This document shows, piece after piece, positions 54,634 through 63,498 of a stretch of DNA of 64,000 bases (its first letter is position 1; every line of letters starts with the position of its first letter). Both the position numbers and the translations under genes were made by a program. This DNA comes from Orbaceae bacterium ESL0727 (GTDB taxonomy: Bacteria > Pseudomonadota > Gammaproteobacteria > Enterobacterales > Orbaceae): assembly GCA_029433345.1 (NCBI GenBank), contig JAQTHY010000001.1, forward strand, positions 1,922,001-1,986,000, read 5' to 3'. The notes beneath the pieces were generated by a model, which was given only the letters and a program-made list of their open reading frames with translations, did not search any database and was not told where the DNA came from.

Positions 54634-55638
54634 ATGATGACTGATACTAAAGATATTAAACCTAAAAAAGTAACATTGCGGGCATTTTTCATCAAAAATC
54701 CTAATTTAACAACAGCCACAAGTGAAGTTTATGATAATTTATTAGATAGATTACAAAAATCAGAAACAACAGAAGAACGCTGTATGTTACTAAATGTTGA
54801 AGATCCTAATAAAGAAAAAGATTTAATCTCATATTATGAGGATTTAAATATTTCTAAATCTATTTTCGCAACTATGTTACGTATTGCACCAGGTGAAGAT
54901 GCTCAACATATTACTGATGAACTACTCAAAAGAAAGATATTTTCAATAGATGATCTGGAAAATTTAGAAGAGAATAAATTAGAAATTACACCAGCAATAT
55001 GTAGAGATCACTATTATTTTTCATTAAACAATGAATATTTAGTAACTAACTTACCAGGTAATAGAACAATTACTAATTTACAAACATACATTGGCTGGTT
55101 TATCAAAAATGAATTATTAGAATTTACACCAATCATTATTCCACCCACTGATACAAAATTAAGTGACTTAAAAGGTATTGTAGTTAAGGATCCAATTAAT
55201 ACTCCAACTTCAACATCTGTAAGTAATGATAAATCTAATACTAATTTATCAACAACGCATGAAAAATCTATACGATTAAATAAATATGTAATTAACATTA
55301 TTAAAGATCTTTTACGAGATAATAAGACATTACAAGAGACGGAGTTAGGTCAACTTATTTCAGCTGAATTATTAATTAAATTTAAAAAACCTAAAAAAAT
55401 GTCAGAAGATGAATATAAAAAGATATTAGGGGCTTATTTAAAACCAGTTGCTGATCTCGATAATATTTCTTTTAGACCAACTAATGGAAAATCGATAATA
55501 AAAGGAAAAGATTTGTTAAAAACGAAAATTGTTGACATTGATGTTACAAAAACTGGTAAGATATCGGAGCCAGCATTATTACAAGAGATGAGTAAATTCT
55601 TGATTGAATTAAAGCTAGATGAGAAAAAAACTACTTAG
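54634..55638 (+). CDS. RexA-like soluble protein of a putative phage-exclusion pair
   Basis: A 334-residue soluble protein with no confident family. Its C-terminal part (about 235-325) runs parallel to lambda RexA: an ELLIKFKKPKK strand where RexA has a LDIVIKPKFKR strand, then LDNISFRPTNG against FSDISLRAKDE, then a helix ALLQEMSKFLIELK. The middle (about 85-160) has a loosely RexA-like order. A Ser/Thr/Asn linker (about 190-212) separates the halves. It overlaps the membrane-protein gene by 20 bp and lies in the repressor region, as rexA does. Very AT-rich, suggesting recent transfer. Homology is remote and unproven. Confidence 0.5.
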   Translation: MMTDTKDIKPKKVTLRAFFIKNPNLTTATSEVYDNLLDRLQKSETTEERCMLLNVEDPNKEKDLISYYEDLNISKSIFATMLRIAPGEDAQHITDELLKRKIFSIDDLENLEENKLEITPAICRDHYYFSLNNEYLVTNLPGNRTITNLQTYIGWFIKNELLEFTPIIIPPTDTKLSDLKGIVVKDPINTPTSTSVSNDKSNTNLSTTHEKSIRLNKYVINIIKDLLRDNKTLQETELGQLISAELLIKFKKPKKMSEDEYKKILGAYLKPVADLDNISFRPTNGKSIIKGKDLLKTKIVDIDVTKTGKISEPALLQEMSKFLIELKLDEKKTT

Positions 55639-56080
55639 TTTTATTATAATTATTTTTATGACTGTTGCGTTATCATCATTGAGTGATGTGCGACCGGATA
55701 ACTTTTTTATATCAACAATATTTACTGTTTCAGGAATCATGTTTTCTATAGGTTTAGGACTTATTACAACATTTAATCTTAATGGCGTTAAAAATCGAAA
55801 TTACATAAAAACTATAAGAGCAAATATTAATACAGTCAGAAATTCATTCATTTGTTATTTTTTGATAACAACTATTTGTTATGTACTTGATCAATATATT
55901 TCGTTTAATGATATCACTATTTTTCAATCCAAGTATGTAATTTGTATATTTAATTTCCCGATCTTATTTTGTTTATTCATGTTTTATGCTGTCTGTTATT
56001 TTATTGTGAATTTTTTAGAAATCCAAAAGTTGAATAATGATATTTTTGATAAAGTTAATGAAGAAAACGAGAATAACTAA
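55619..56080 (+). CDS. RexB-like membrane protein of a putative phage-exclusion pair
   Basis: 153 residues with about four hydrophobic segments (5-21, 29-52, 76-91 and 106-132), a basic loop after the second (NGVKNRNYIKTIRANINTVR) and a short charged C-terminal tail. Lambda RexB (144 aa) has the same size, segment spacing, basic loop and LxxLN-type end, and opens as an ion channel when RexA is activated. It is translationally coupled to the upstream gene. The match is topological plus faint sequence pattern, so a holin-like or unrelated membrane effector remains possible. Confidence 0.5.
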   Translation: MRKKLLSFIIIIFMTVALSSLSDVRPDNFFISTIFTVSGIMFSIGLGLITTFNLNGVKNRNYIKTIRANINTVRNSFICYFLITTICYVLDQYISFNDITIFQSKYVICIFNFPILFCLFMFYAVCYFIVNFLEIQKLNNDIFDKVNEENENN

Positions 56081-56124
56081 TCTGCCCTTGTTCAAATTAC
56101 ATTCCTAGTCATTAAGATCATACT

Positions 56125-56158
56125 AACCTCATACGTTCCATTAACTATGAGGTTTTTT
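56125..56158 (+). terminator. Terminator ending the cargo block, overlapping a ribosome site
   Basis: A 9-bp stem AACCTCATA / TATGAGGTT with a 12-base loop and six T, directly followed by the holin-candidate ATG. The GAGG in the 3' arm (56149-56152) is also the only ribosome site for that gene. Confidence 0.8.
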
Positions 56159-56560
56159 ATGATTCGTCCCATCAAATATTTAGTCAAAATTCGTCTGCTT
56201 AAATGGTATTTAGCTGCATTAGTATTGTTTACCGTTATTCTTGTGTTGTCACCGCAACAACTTCCCGTTGTTATTTATAAATTTTCCCTGGTATTGCTTT
56301 CGGCGGTTGTTGGTTATCACCTCGACCGCGCACTTTTTCCTTATGCGTCACCCGGAGGCTACCTTTATCAAGATTGGAAAATATATGGTAAACATTTCTA
56401 TATCAATGAAGCTGAAAAGGATGGCGAAAATGAAATTCCAACCATTCTTTGCGCTGAATATCCAGTATTAGAGTCGTATAAGACGATTTTTTCAGTAGTA
56501 CTAATCCGCCGTGCCATTATTATTTTTGCTGTCATCCTTGGCGTTACCTTTGGGCTTTAA
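56159..56560 (+). CDS. Holin candidate / lysis membrane protein
   Basis: 133 residues with three hydrophobic segments (about 15-31, 33-51 and 110-130) and a conserved-looking GYHLDRALFPYASPGGYLY between them, as in putative holins of BcepMu- and B3-like phages. ATG 56159 follows GAGG. It lies immediately before the SLT endolysin and spanins, consistent with a lysis role. Confidence 0.75.
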   Translation: MIRPIKYLVKIRLLKWYLAALVLFTVILVLSPQQLPVVIYKFSLVLLSAVVGYHLDRALFPYASPGGYLYQDWKIYGKHFYINEAEKDGENEIPTILCAEYPVLESYKTIFSVVLIRRAIIIFAVILGVTFGL

Positions 56561-56562
56561 CT

Positions 56563-57186
56563 ATGAAGAGCATAATACCTGTTGTGTTATGGCTCGTTAG
56601 CTGCCAGTTTTCACCAGCGCTGGCAGCGGTTCCCCGCGAAGCTAAACAATATCAACGAGAACTGACCCGCAATGCTAAGGCGATAATCGGCATTAATGCA
56701 CCTGTTCCATTATTTGCGGCACAAATTCACCAGGAATCACGTTGGAAAACAGATGCTAAATCTCCCGTTGGGGCTAAAGGTCTAGCGCAATTTATGCCCG
56801 CCACTGCTGAATGGATTTCTGGCACGTATCCGAAAACGCTAGGTTCTAATCAACCATACAATCCTTCCTGGGCACTGCGAGCATTAGTGCAATATGACGA
56901 TTGGCTTTATCAACGCATTACTAATACCGCTACCGATTGTGACCGCTGGGCGTTTACACTATCTGCTTATAACGGTGGCCTGGGATGGGTTAACCGTGAT
57001 CGTAATCGTGCCATGCGGGAACAAGAAGATATGACCCACTATTGGGGAGTGGTTGAAAACATTAATGGTGGGCGCAAACCGGTTAATTTTAAAGAAAATC
57101 GCGATTATCCGATCCTCATTATCTACTATCACCAGCCAATGTATATTGCCGAAAATTGGGGTTTAGGAGTGTGTAACGATGATTAG
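56563..57186 (+). CDS. Phage lytic transglycosylase (SLT family)
   Basis: 207 residues with a signal or signal-anchor N-terminus (VVLWLVSCQFSPALA). The SLT core shows the catalytic glutamate in IHQESRW, SPVGAKGLAQFMPATAEW and LSAYNGGLGW. It is the cell-wall enzyme of the lysis cassette and, with its signal, may be a SAR- or Sec-exported endolysin. It overlaps the Rz gene by 8 bp. Confidence 0.92.
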   Translation: MKSIIPVVLWLVSCQFSPALAAVPREAKQYQRELTRNAKAIIGINAPVPLFAAQIHQESRWKTDAKSPVGAKGLAQFMPATAEWISGTYPKTLGSNQPYNPSWALRALVQYDDWLYQRITNTATDCDRWAFTLSAYNGGLGWVNRDRNRAMREQEDMTHYWGVVENINGGRKPVNFKENRDYPILIIYYHQPMYIAENWGLGVCNDD

Positions 57187-57751
57187 TACACTGTGGCAAT
57201 TTGTGAAACGCTTTGTCATCACTAATAAGCAATATTTTCTACTTGGTTTGATGTTAATTTGTTCGTACCGACTAGGGGTTAATGACGGCAAACAAACTAC
57301 AAAACAAGAATATATGGCAATGCAAGTACAGCAATCGGCGGATGCACTTAATCAATTTATCGATGGAACAAAACAATTAACGCAAGCCGCAAATGACGCC
57401 AGTCGAGCGTTATCGCAGCAACTTGTCGAAAGGAAACTTTATGATGAACAGTCAACCCAAGCGTTACAAGAGGCACTTAATAAAACATCTGATAGTCGCC
57501 GTGATTGCGTGTTTGATAATAGTGTCTTGCAGTTCATCGACGCCGCCCGTGCCCGTGCAGTTAGTGCAACAACAGATGGTATTGCCAGCGACACTGTCGG
57601 TACCGTGCGATCTGCCAGTAAATCGAAAAATAATACAGCAGATAGCTTAGCTGAAACTTTGAAGCTTCTATATGACCAGTACGGGCAGTGTTCTGGAAAA
57701 TTTATTGAAGTATTACGTTATATCAATGAGGTAAACAATGGACAGCGCTGA
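57179..57751 (+). CDS. Rz-like i-spanin
   Basis: 190 residues: an N-terminal membrane anchor (YFLLGLMLICSYRLGV) and a long helical, Gln-rich periplasmic region (about 45-115). Position after the endolysin and the embedded lipoprotein gene identify it as the inner-membrane spanin. Confidence 0.8.
   Translation: MISTLWQFVKRFVITNKQYFLLGLMLICSYRLGVNDGKQTTKQEYMAMQVQQSADALNQFIDGTKQLTQAANDASRALSQQLVERKLYDEQSTQALQEALNKTSDSRRDCVFDNSVLQFIDAARARAVSATTDGIASDTVGTVRSASKSKNNTADSLAETLKLLYDQYGQCSGKFIEVLRYINEVNNGQR
57441..57650 (+). CDS. Rz1-like o-spanin nested in the Rz gene
   Basis: 69 residues in the +1 frame wholly inside the Rz-like gene. ATG 57441 has AAGGA six bases upstream. A basic N-terminus and hydrophobic segment end in the lipobox IIVSC, followed by a Pro-rich mature stretch (STPPVPVQL) and a short tail. 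Nested Rz1 genes of this type complete the two-component spanin. Confidence 0.85.
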   Translation: MMNSQPKRYKRHLIKHLIVAVIACLIIVSCSSSTPPVPVQLVQQQMVLPATLSVPCDLPVNRKIIQQIA

Positions 57752-57938
57752 TTTAGCGGCTTGGTATGAAACAGAAAGTAGAGAACGTGCGCTTGCAAAG
57801 CATCAAACAAAAATAGGTATATCAAGTCTACATTGTCGACTTTGTAATGAACCTATTCCGGAATCAAGGCGTAAAGTAATTGTAACGGATCTATGTATTG
57901 ACTGCGCAAAAATCGAAGAAAAAAGGAATAGAAAATGA
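57738..57938 (+). CDS. TraR/DksA-type C4 zinc-finger protein
   Basis: 66 residues with CRLCNEPIPESRRKVIVTDL then CIDCAK, the TraR/DksA four-cysteine finger, and an N-terminal helix with the acidic ADLAAWYE region. Such phage proteins may bind the RNA polymerase secondary channel and shift host transcription. Start and stop overlap both neighbours. Confidence 0.9.
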   Translation: MDSADLAAWYETESRERALAKHQTKIGISSLHCRLCNEPIPESRRKVIVTDLCIDCAKIEEKRNRK

Positions 57939-58237
57939 ATTTTACAGAGCTGACTTTTGACTGGCAATTTTTGCAGTGGGCAATGATCACTGTGCTGGGT
58001 ATTTATACGTGGTTAATAGGTCGACAATCGGCAAGCCAAAAAGAATTATTAGATCTACGATTACGAGTTACACAACTTGAAGAAACCGTGAAATATCTAC
58101 CGACCCAACATCAAATTACTCAATTAATTGAGAAATTGAGTCGCAACGAAGCGGTACTTGGCGGCGTATCTGAGCGCATTTCTGGACTGTCAAGGCAACT
58201 TGATAATATTAACCAATTTTTACTAAAAAATAAGTGA
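57935..58237 (+). CDS. DUF2730 membrane-anchored coiled-coil protein
   Basis: 100 residues: an N-terminal membrane helix (FLQWAMITVLGIYTWLIG) and a coiled coil (LLDLRLRVTQLEETVKYL). It corresponds to Mu gp25. Function unknown. It sits 7 bp before the gp26-like gene. Confidence 0.88.
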   Translation: MNFTELTFDWQFLQWAMITVLGIYTWLIGRQSASQKELLDLRLRVTQLEETVKYLPTQHQITQLIEKLSRNEAVLGGVSERISGLSRQLDNINQFLLKNK

Positions 58238-58243
58238 GGGATC

Positions 58244-58573
58244 ATGAGCTACGCTGAGTTTTTAAAAGAGGATCAACGTTTGGTGATTCTGCGTATTTTA
58301 AATGAAATGCCATCTTACAGCAGCAACTCAAGCATTATCTATAGTGTACTTGAGCAATATGGACACGCATTAAGTCGTGATCAGGTAAAAACGCATATGC
58401 ATTGGTTGGCTGAACAAGGACTGATAACTATTGAAATTCTCGGTTTGGTGTTCGTTGCTCGTTTAACAGAACGGGGAGCCGATGTAGCAACCGGTATAAG
58501 CGATTGTACCGGGTGTAAAACGTCCTACCGCAGGAGGTTAATATGGGACGCAAATCAACGATTAACAAATTAG
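58244..58573 (+). CDS. Mu gp26-like phage protein with an apparent C-terminal frameshift
   Basis: A winged-helix-like protein: EDQRLVILRILNEMPSYSSN, then ALSRDQVKTHMHWLAEQGLI and RLTERGADVATG. The family normally ends VPGVKRPxP. Here the frame reads on as an unrelated tail for 30 codons, overlapping gp27. The +1 frame from about 58500 gives IVPGVKRPTAGG and stops at 58541, next to the gp27 ribosome site. An extra base near 58496-58500 is likely, or a sequencing error. Confidence 0.82.
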   Translation: MSYAEFLKEDQRLVILRILNEMPSYSSNSSIIYSVLEQYGHALSRDQVKTHMHWLAEQGLITIEILGLVFVARLTERGADVATGISDCTGCKTSYRRRLIWDANQRLTN

Positions 58574-59091
58574 AGCCGGAAGTCAGAACCTATATTGAAA
58601 AATTATTACGTTCTGACCAATTAACGCTTGATGAGATGATTGCCGAATTACAAGCAAAGTTTCCTAGCGAAGAAACACCAAGCCGTAGCAGCTTACATCG
58701 ATATCAAAAAGGCTTTAACGAGATGACGGCCAGTTTACGTGAAATTGAAACCGCGTCACGAATCTTGGTTGATGAACTCGGTGACAGTGTTGATGATAAA
58801 TCGGGAGCATTACTTGCTCAAGCTGTAACGACGCTGGCAACCCGTGCCGCTTTCAAAGCCCACGAAGCTGACAATATCACTATCAAAGAAATCAGCTTCT
58901 TGGCCAAAGCAGCAAAAGAAGCTATGCAAGCCCGGCAATTAAGTTTTAAAGAGCGGCAGGAAATTGAGAAAGCTGCCCGGGAAAAACTATTGCGTGAACA
59001 AGAATCTAACCTAAATAGCGTCGCTAAAGCACAAGGACTTAATGAAGAATCAATACTGTTCTGGAAAGAAAGAGTATTAGGGATTAAATGA
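58543..59091 (+). CDS. Mu gp27-like terminase small subunit (DUF3486)
   Basis: 182 residues starting MGRKSTINKLEPEVRTYIEK, with SSLHRYQKGFNEM and a helical C-terminus ending SILFWKERVLGI. This is the DUF3486 family of Mu gp27, which recognises DNA for packaging. A perfect AGGAGG lies upstream. Confidence 0.92.
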   Translation: MGRKSTINKLEPEVRTYIEKLLRSDQLTLDEMIAELQAKFPSEETPSRSSLHRYQKGFNEMTASLREIETASRILVDELGDSVDDKSGALLAQAVTTLATRAAFKAHEADNITIKEISFLAKAAKEAMQARQLSFKERQEIEKAAREKLLREQESNLNSVAKAQGLNEESILFWKERVLGIK

Positions 59092-60770
59092 TGAAGAAAT
59101 TGGCATCAACAATTCGGGAAATTGAGTGGGATGAACTACCACCACGGGCACGCGATATCCCTGATAATTTTAATCCCCTCGCTGACGGTGTGTTAATGAA
59201 ACACCAAATTGAGTGTTTAAAAATCAAAGCCGCTATTCTAGCTATTCCGAAAGGGCGCCGTACAGGAATCACTTTTTCATTTGGTTTTGAGGGTGTATTA
59301 ACTGCGGCAGCTCGTAAATCGGCTGGTGGCATGAATGTATTTTATATTGGTGATACAAAAGAAAAAGGGCTTGAATTTATTGGTTATTGCGCTAAATTTT
59401 CAAAAGTTATTGCAGAACAACAATCGTCATTGGTTTCAAATATCGAAGAGTTTCTATTTGAAGATCAGGACGAAAAAGGTAATACCAATAATATCACAGC
59501 ATATCGTGTCCGCTATTCGTCTGGTTTTCAAGTTACTGCTTTATCATCTCGTCCTGCAAACATTCGTGGTTTACAAGGTTTAGTGATTATCGATGAAGCG
59601 GCTTTTCACCAAGATGTTCAAGGTGTTTTAGATGCAGCGACGGCATTACTAATTTGGGGCGGCCGCATCATTGTTATTTCATCTCATAATGGTAAATCGA
59701 ATCCATTTAATCAATTTATTATCGATATTGAAAATGGATTATACGGCGATACTGCAAAAACTTATCTTGTCACATTTGATGACGCAGTTGAAAACGGTTT
59801 ATATGAACGTGTTTGTTTTATGAAAAGCGAAGAGCCAACCATTGAAAATAAGAAAAAATGGTATATGACTATTCGTAATTCCTACGGTCCAAATAAAGCT
59901 GCTATGCGTGAAGAACTTGATGCTATTCCACGTGACGGGCAAGGTGTCAGTATTCCAGGGGTTTGGATTGAACGCGCAATGCGAGAAGAGCGTCCTGTAT
60001 TGCGTTTAATCTGCGGTGATGGCTTTGCTGCAAAAGATGAGTTAGATCGTATTGCTTGGTGTGATAACTGGATTCAACAAGAGATAGAACCTTTATTCTC
60101 TACTTTAAATTGTCAAAATGAACATGTATTTGGGATGGACTTTGCACGTCATCGACATTTTTCAGTTATTTTTCCCATGTCTATTGAACAAAATCTTATG
60201 CGCAAAGTACCTTTTTCAGTTGAATTGAATAATGTACCGTCCGCACAGCAACAGCAAATCCTATTTTTTATTATCAGTAAATTACCACGTTTAATGGGTG
60301 GGGCTATGGATGCAACCGGTCCTGGTATGGTTTTAGCTGAATATACCGCCGATAAATTTGGTCGACCATTTATTGCTGAAATCACACTTAATCGACAATG
60401 GTATGGACTTTGGATGCCAAAATTTATTGCCTCTTTTGAAGATGGCACTATAGATATTCCTCGTGATCTTAATATTGAGCAAGATTTGCGTGCAGTATGG
60501 GAGGTTGATGGTATTCCAATGGTACCAAAATTGGAAAGAAAGGATTTAAAAGATCCTGATTTAGTACGACATGGTGATTCAGCAATTGCAGGCTGCTTGG
60601 CATGGTATGCCACACTCAATAAAACAGCACAAATAGAAGGACAATCAACAGGTGAACGTGATATTTATCATCAATTATATGGTTATGTGAATGATTCATC
60701 ATTTGGACAATTTACTGATACCGGTTTTGGCACAGTGCGCGGCGGTAATGACTTTGGAGGATTTATTTAA
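59088..60770 (+). CDS. Mu gp28-like terminase large subunit
   Basis: Packaging motor and nuclease. The 560-residue protein has an ATPase domain with KGRRTGITFSFGF (Walker A-like), GLQGLVIIDEAAFHQD (Walker B) and IIVISSHNGKSNPF (coupling motif). The nuclease domain has FGMDFARHRHFSVI, MDATGPGMVLAE and a late aspartate in RHGDSAIAG. It overlaps gp27 by 4 bp and abuts the portal gene. Confidence 0.93.
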   Translation: MMKKLASTIREIEWDELPPRARDIPDNFNPLADGVLMKHQIECLKIKAAILAIPKGRRTGITFSFGFEGVLTAAARKSAGGMNVFYIGDTKEKGLEFIGYCAKFSKVIAEQQSSLVSNIEEFLFEDQDEKGNTNNITAYRVRYSSGFQVTALSSRPANIRGLQGLVIIDEAAFHQDVQGVLDAATALLIWGGRIIVISSHNGKSNPFNQFIIDIENGLYGDTAKTYLVTFDDAVENGLYERVCFMKSEEPTIENKKKWYMTIRNSYGPNKAAMREELDAIPRDGQGVSIPGVWIERAMREERPVLRLICGDGFAAKDELDRIAWCDNWIQQEIEPLFSTLNCQNEHVFGMDFARHRHFSVIFPMSIEQNLMRKVPFSVELNNVPSAQQQQILFFIISKLPRLMGGAMDATGPGMVLAEYTADKFGRPFIAEITLNRQWYGLWMPKFIASFEDGTIDIPRDLNIEQDLRAVWEVDGIPMVPKLERKDLKDPDLVRHGDSAIAGCLAWYATLNKTAQIEGQSTGERDIYHQLYGYVNDSSFGQFTDTGFGTVRGGNDFGGFI

Positions 60771-62278
60771 TGTTTAACTGGTTTAAAGGTAAAAAGCCAC
60801 AAGTCGAAACTGGACGCGAAATAGCCGGTACTGGCGACGGCAATGATATTACTCGCCCTTACCTCGGAGCACTTGCACTACCTGATGATAGCGTGCTATT
60901 AAATCGTGGTAGCGGTCGATTAGATATTTACAAAGAAGTGCTTAATGATGATGAAGTTAAATCCGTTTTTAGTCAGCGTCAAGATGCTGTAATCTCACGA
61001 GAATGGAAAGTAGAACCCGGTGGTGATAAGCCGATTGATAAAGAAGCCGCGGATGCCATGAGTGAGCTGTTAAAATCCATTGGCTTTGATCGTGTCACAA
61101 AACTTATGCATTACGGTGTTTTCTACGGTTATGCGGTTTCGGAACTCATCTATGGTACCAAAAACAATATGCTATGGATTGATGACATTAAAGTGCGTGA
61201 TCGCAGACGTTTTCGATTTACACAAAAAGGTGAACTGAGATTATTAACACCTGCAAATATGAACGAAGGTATCAACTGTGAAACGCCTTATTTTTGGCAT
61301 TACTCAACGGGTGCCGATCATGATGACGAACCCTATGGGCTGGGTTTAGCCCACTGGCTGTACTGGCCAAGTTTTTTCAAACGTAATGATATTAAGTTTT
61401 GGCTTATTTTTCTTGAAAAATTTGGTATGCCAACGGCGGTTGGTAAATATCCTGCGGGAGCAACACCGGAGCAAAAAAGAGATTTACTTGCACTAACAAG
61501 AGCGATTCAAACAGACAGTGGTATTATCATGCCAGATGGAATGATCCTTGAATTATTGCAAATTGCACGTTCTGGAGCTGGTGACTATAAAGCCTTTTAT
61601 GACTCAATGAATGAAGCTATTCGCCGTGTAACAGTAGGACAAATTACCTCATCCGGTGGAGCCTCCAACTCAATTGGGGGTGATGAATCACTACAAGCGG
61701 CAGTATTAAATTCAATAGCCAAATCAGATTCTGATGTGATGTGCGAAAGTTGGAATCGTGGACCTGCCACATGGTTTACGCAAATGAATTTCCCGGGTGC
61801 TGCCGTGCCGCAAGTATCAAGGATATTTGAAGAGCCAGAGGATTTAAAATCGCTATCTGAACGCGATAAAAATATTATTGAATCAACCGGCTATCGCCCA
61901 ACACTTGCTTATGTACAAGATACGTACGGTGGGGAATGGGAAGAAAAACCGCAATCATCTGAGTCACAACAAGAAGCTGTAAAATCAGATAAAACAGTCG
62001 ATTTGCAATTTGCCGAATCACAAAAGCAAAATGATTATACCCCTGTTTTACAATCTGAACGATTAAACACTGAAATGCAACCAGTAACCGATAAGTGGAT
62101 TAATCAAATCAAGGCACTCGTTGATAAATCCGAGACTATTGAACAATTACGTGATGAACTCTATAAGCTTATCCCCGATATGCAGCTTGATGAGTATGCC
62201 GAACTCATGACAAAAGCATTAATTGCTGCGAACTTAGCAGGTCGAACGGAGTTGATTGAGGATAGCAATAATGGCTAA
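60770..62278 (+). CDS. Mu gp29-like portal protein (DUF935)
   Basis: 502 residues with the DUF935 pattern: NDDEVKSVFSQRQDAVISRE, FYGYAVSELIY, FWLIFLEKFGMPTAVGKYP and SGGASNSIGGDESLQAAV. It forms the dodecameric entry pore of the capsid. Start and stop overlap its neighbours. Confidence 0.95.
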   Translation: MFNWFKGKKPQVETGREIAGTGDGNDITRPYLGALALPDDSVLLNRGSGRLDIYKEVLNDDEVKSVFSQRQDAVISREWKVEPGGDKPIDKEAADAMSELLKSIGFDRVTKLMHYGVFYGYAVSELIYGTKNNMLWIDDIKVRDRRRFRFTQKGELRLLTPANMNEGINCETPYFWHYSTGADHDDEPYGLGLAHWLYWPSFFKRNDIKFWLIFLEKFGMPTAVGKYPAGATPEQKRDLLALTRAIQTDSGIIMPDGMILELLQIARSGAGDYKAFYDSMNEAIRRVTVGQITSSGGASNSIGGDESLQAAVLNSIAKSDSDVMCESWNRGPATWFTQMNFPGAAVPQVSRIFEEPEDLKSLSERDKNIIESTGYRPTLAYVQDTYGGEWEEKPQSSESQQEAVKSDKTVDLQFAESQKQNDYTPVLQSERLNTEMQPVTDKWINQIKALVDKSETIEQLRDELYKLIPDMQLDEYAELMTKALIAANLAGRTELIEDSNNG

Positions 62279-63497
62279 TCTGGCTTATAGCTCTTTACCA
62301 TTTAAAGAGCAAATTGCGTTTTTCAGACGTAAAATTAATGTACCGACAAATAGCTATACAGATATCTACAACAACGAACATGATTATGCGTTTGTGGTGG
62401 CTGGTGCCAATCGTAATGAGTTACTAAATGATTTCAGACTTGCAATCGATAAAGCCATCAGCCAAGGGACTACGTTAGAAGAATTTCGTCAAGATTTTGC
62501 TGAAATTGTCGAGCGACACGGATGGAGCTATAACGGAAGCTTTAACTGGCGTACACGTGTTATCTATGAAACTAATTTAAATAGTTCTTATCAGGCTGGT
62601 CGCTATCAACAACTGCGAGATGCTAAATTTCCTTATATGGAATACTTGCATAGTGATTATGTTGAACATCCGCGTGAGTTACATGAAAGTTGGGATCACT
62701 TGGTGCTTGATTTTAATGATCCATGGTGGAATACGCATTTTCCCCCAAATGGTTACGGCTGCCAGTGTCGTGTTCGTGGGCGAACTAAAGGCGATTTAAA
62801 ACGCATGGGTAAAGATGGACCAGATATAGCGCCAACCATTAATTATATTGATAAAGTCATTGGCACGAATAGTGATAATCCACGTATTGTACACGTCCCT
62901 GAAGGGATTGATCCGAGTTTTGAACATATACCTGGGCAATCAAGACTTGATAACTTTGTACCAAATCCACTTGATACTGATCCAACTTTAAAACGAGGCT
63001 TACCATCAAGCAAAGCAACGGATGAATGGTCACCTATTCGTGAAGTAAGTAAAGATAGGTTGTTAGAAAAAGGTTTGACCGAAAAAGATTATGCTAATAT
63101 TTTTCTTAATGAATTTGGTGCCACTCTTAATAATCCAGCTATTTTTAAAGATATCGCGGGTGAAGCGCTAGTAATTGGGAAGCAGCTTTTCACCGTTAGC
63201 AAAACAGGTAAATTGAAAGTGACCAAACGTGGCCGTGAACAATTTTTATTATTACTTGCCGATTCTTTAAAACAACCTGATGAGATTTGGGCGCGTATGG
63301 AATACTTTGATCACTTAGAAAAATCCGTAGTGCGTCGACGGTATATTTCGCGTTTTATGATTGATGGTGAAATAAAACCGATGCTCGCTGTGTTTGAAGT
63401 CGGTGATGATGGATGGCTTGGTGTGACAACATTTGCACCCGATAATCCTGACTATTTGGAACAATTACGGGTTGGAATTCGAGTATATAAACGATAA
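62271..63497 (+). CDS. Mu gp30-like (gpF) head morphogenesis protein
   Basis: 408 residues. The N-terminal half is the phage Mu F-like/SPP1 gp7 domain (TRVIYETNLNSSYQAGRYQQ and the C-rich NGYGCQCRVRG). The C-terminal half resembles a phage barnase-EndoU-ColicinE5/D-type domain region of unclear activity. ATG 62271 has GAGG upstream and overlaps the portal stop. Confidence 0.92.
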   Translation: MANLAYSSLPFKEQIAFFRRKINVPTNSYTDIYNNEHDYAFVVAGANRNELLNDFRLAIDKAISQGTTLEEFRQDFAEIVERHGWSYNGSFNWRTRVIYETNLNSSYQAGRYQQLRDAKFPYMEYLHSDYVEHPRELHESWDHLVLDFNDPWWNTHFPPNGYGCQCRVRGRTKGDLKRMGKDGPDIAPTINYIDKVIGTNSDNPRIVHVPEGIDPSFEHIPGQSRLDNFVPNPLDTDPTLKRGLPSSKATDEWSPIREVSKDRLLEKGLTEKDYANIFLNEFGATLNNPAIFKDIAGEALVIGKQLFTVSKTGKLKVTKRGREQFLLLLADSLKQPDEIWARMEYFDHLEKSVVRRRYISRFMIDGEIKPMLAVFEVGDDGWLGVTTFAPDNPDYLEQLRVGIRVYKR

Positions 63498-63498
63498 A

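Noticed and set aside
54634-56080. Kiwa (KwaA-KwaB) or another known two-gene defence system
   Set aside because: I see no DUF4868-type pattern in the soluble protein, and the membrane protein follows rather than precedes it; the lambda Rex arrangement fits better.
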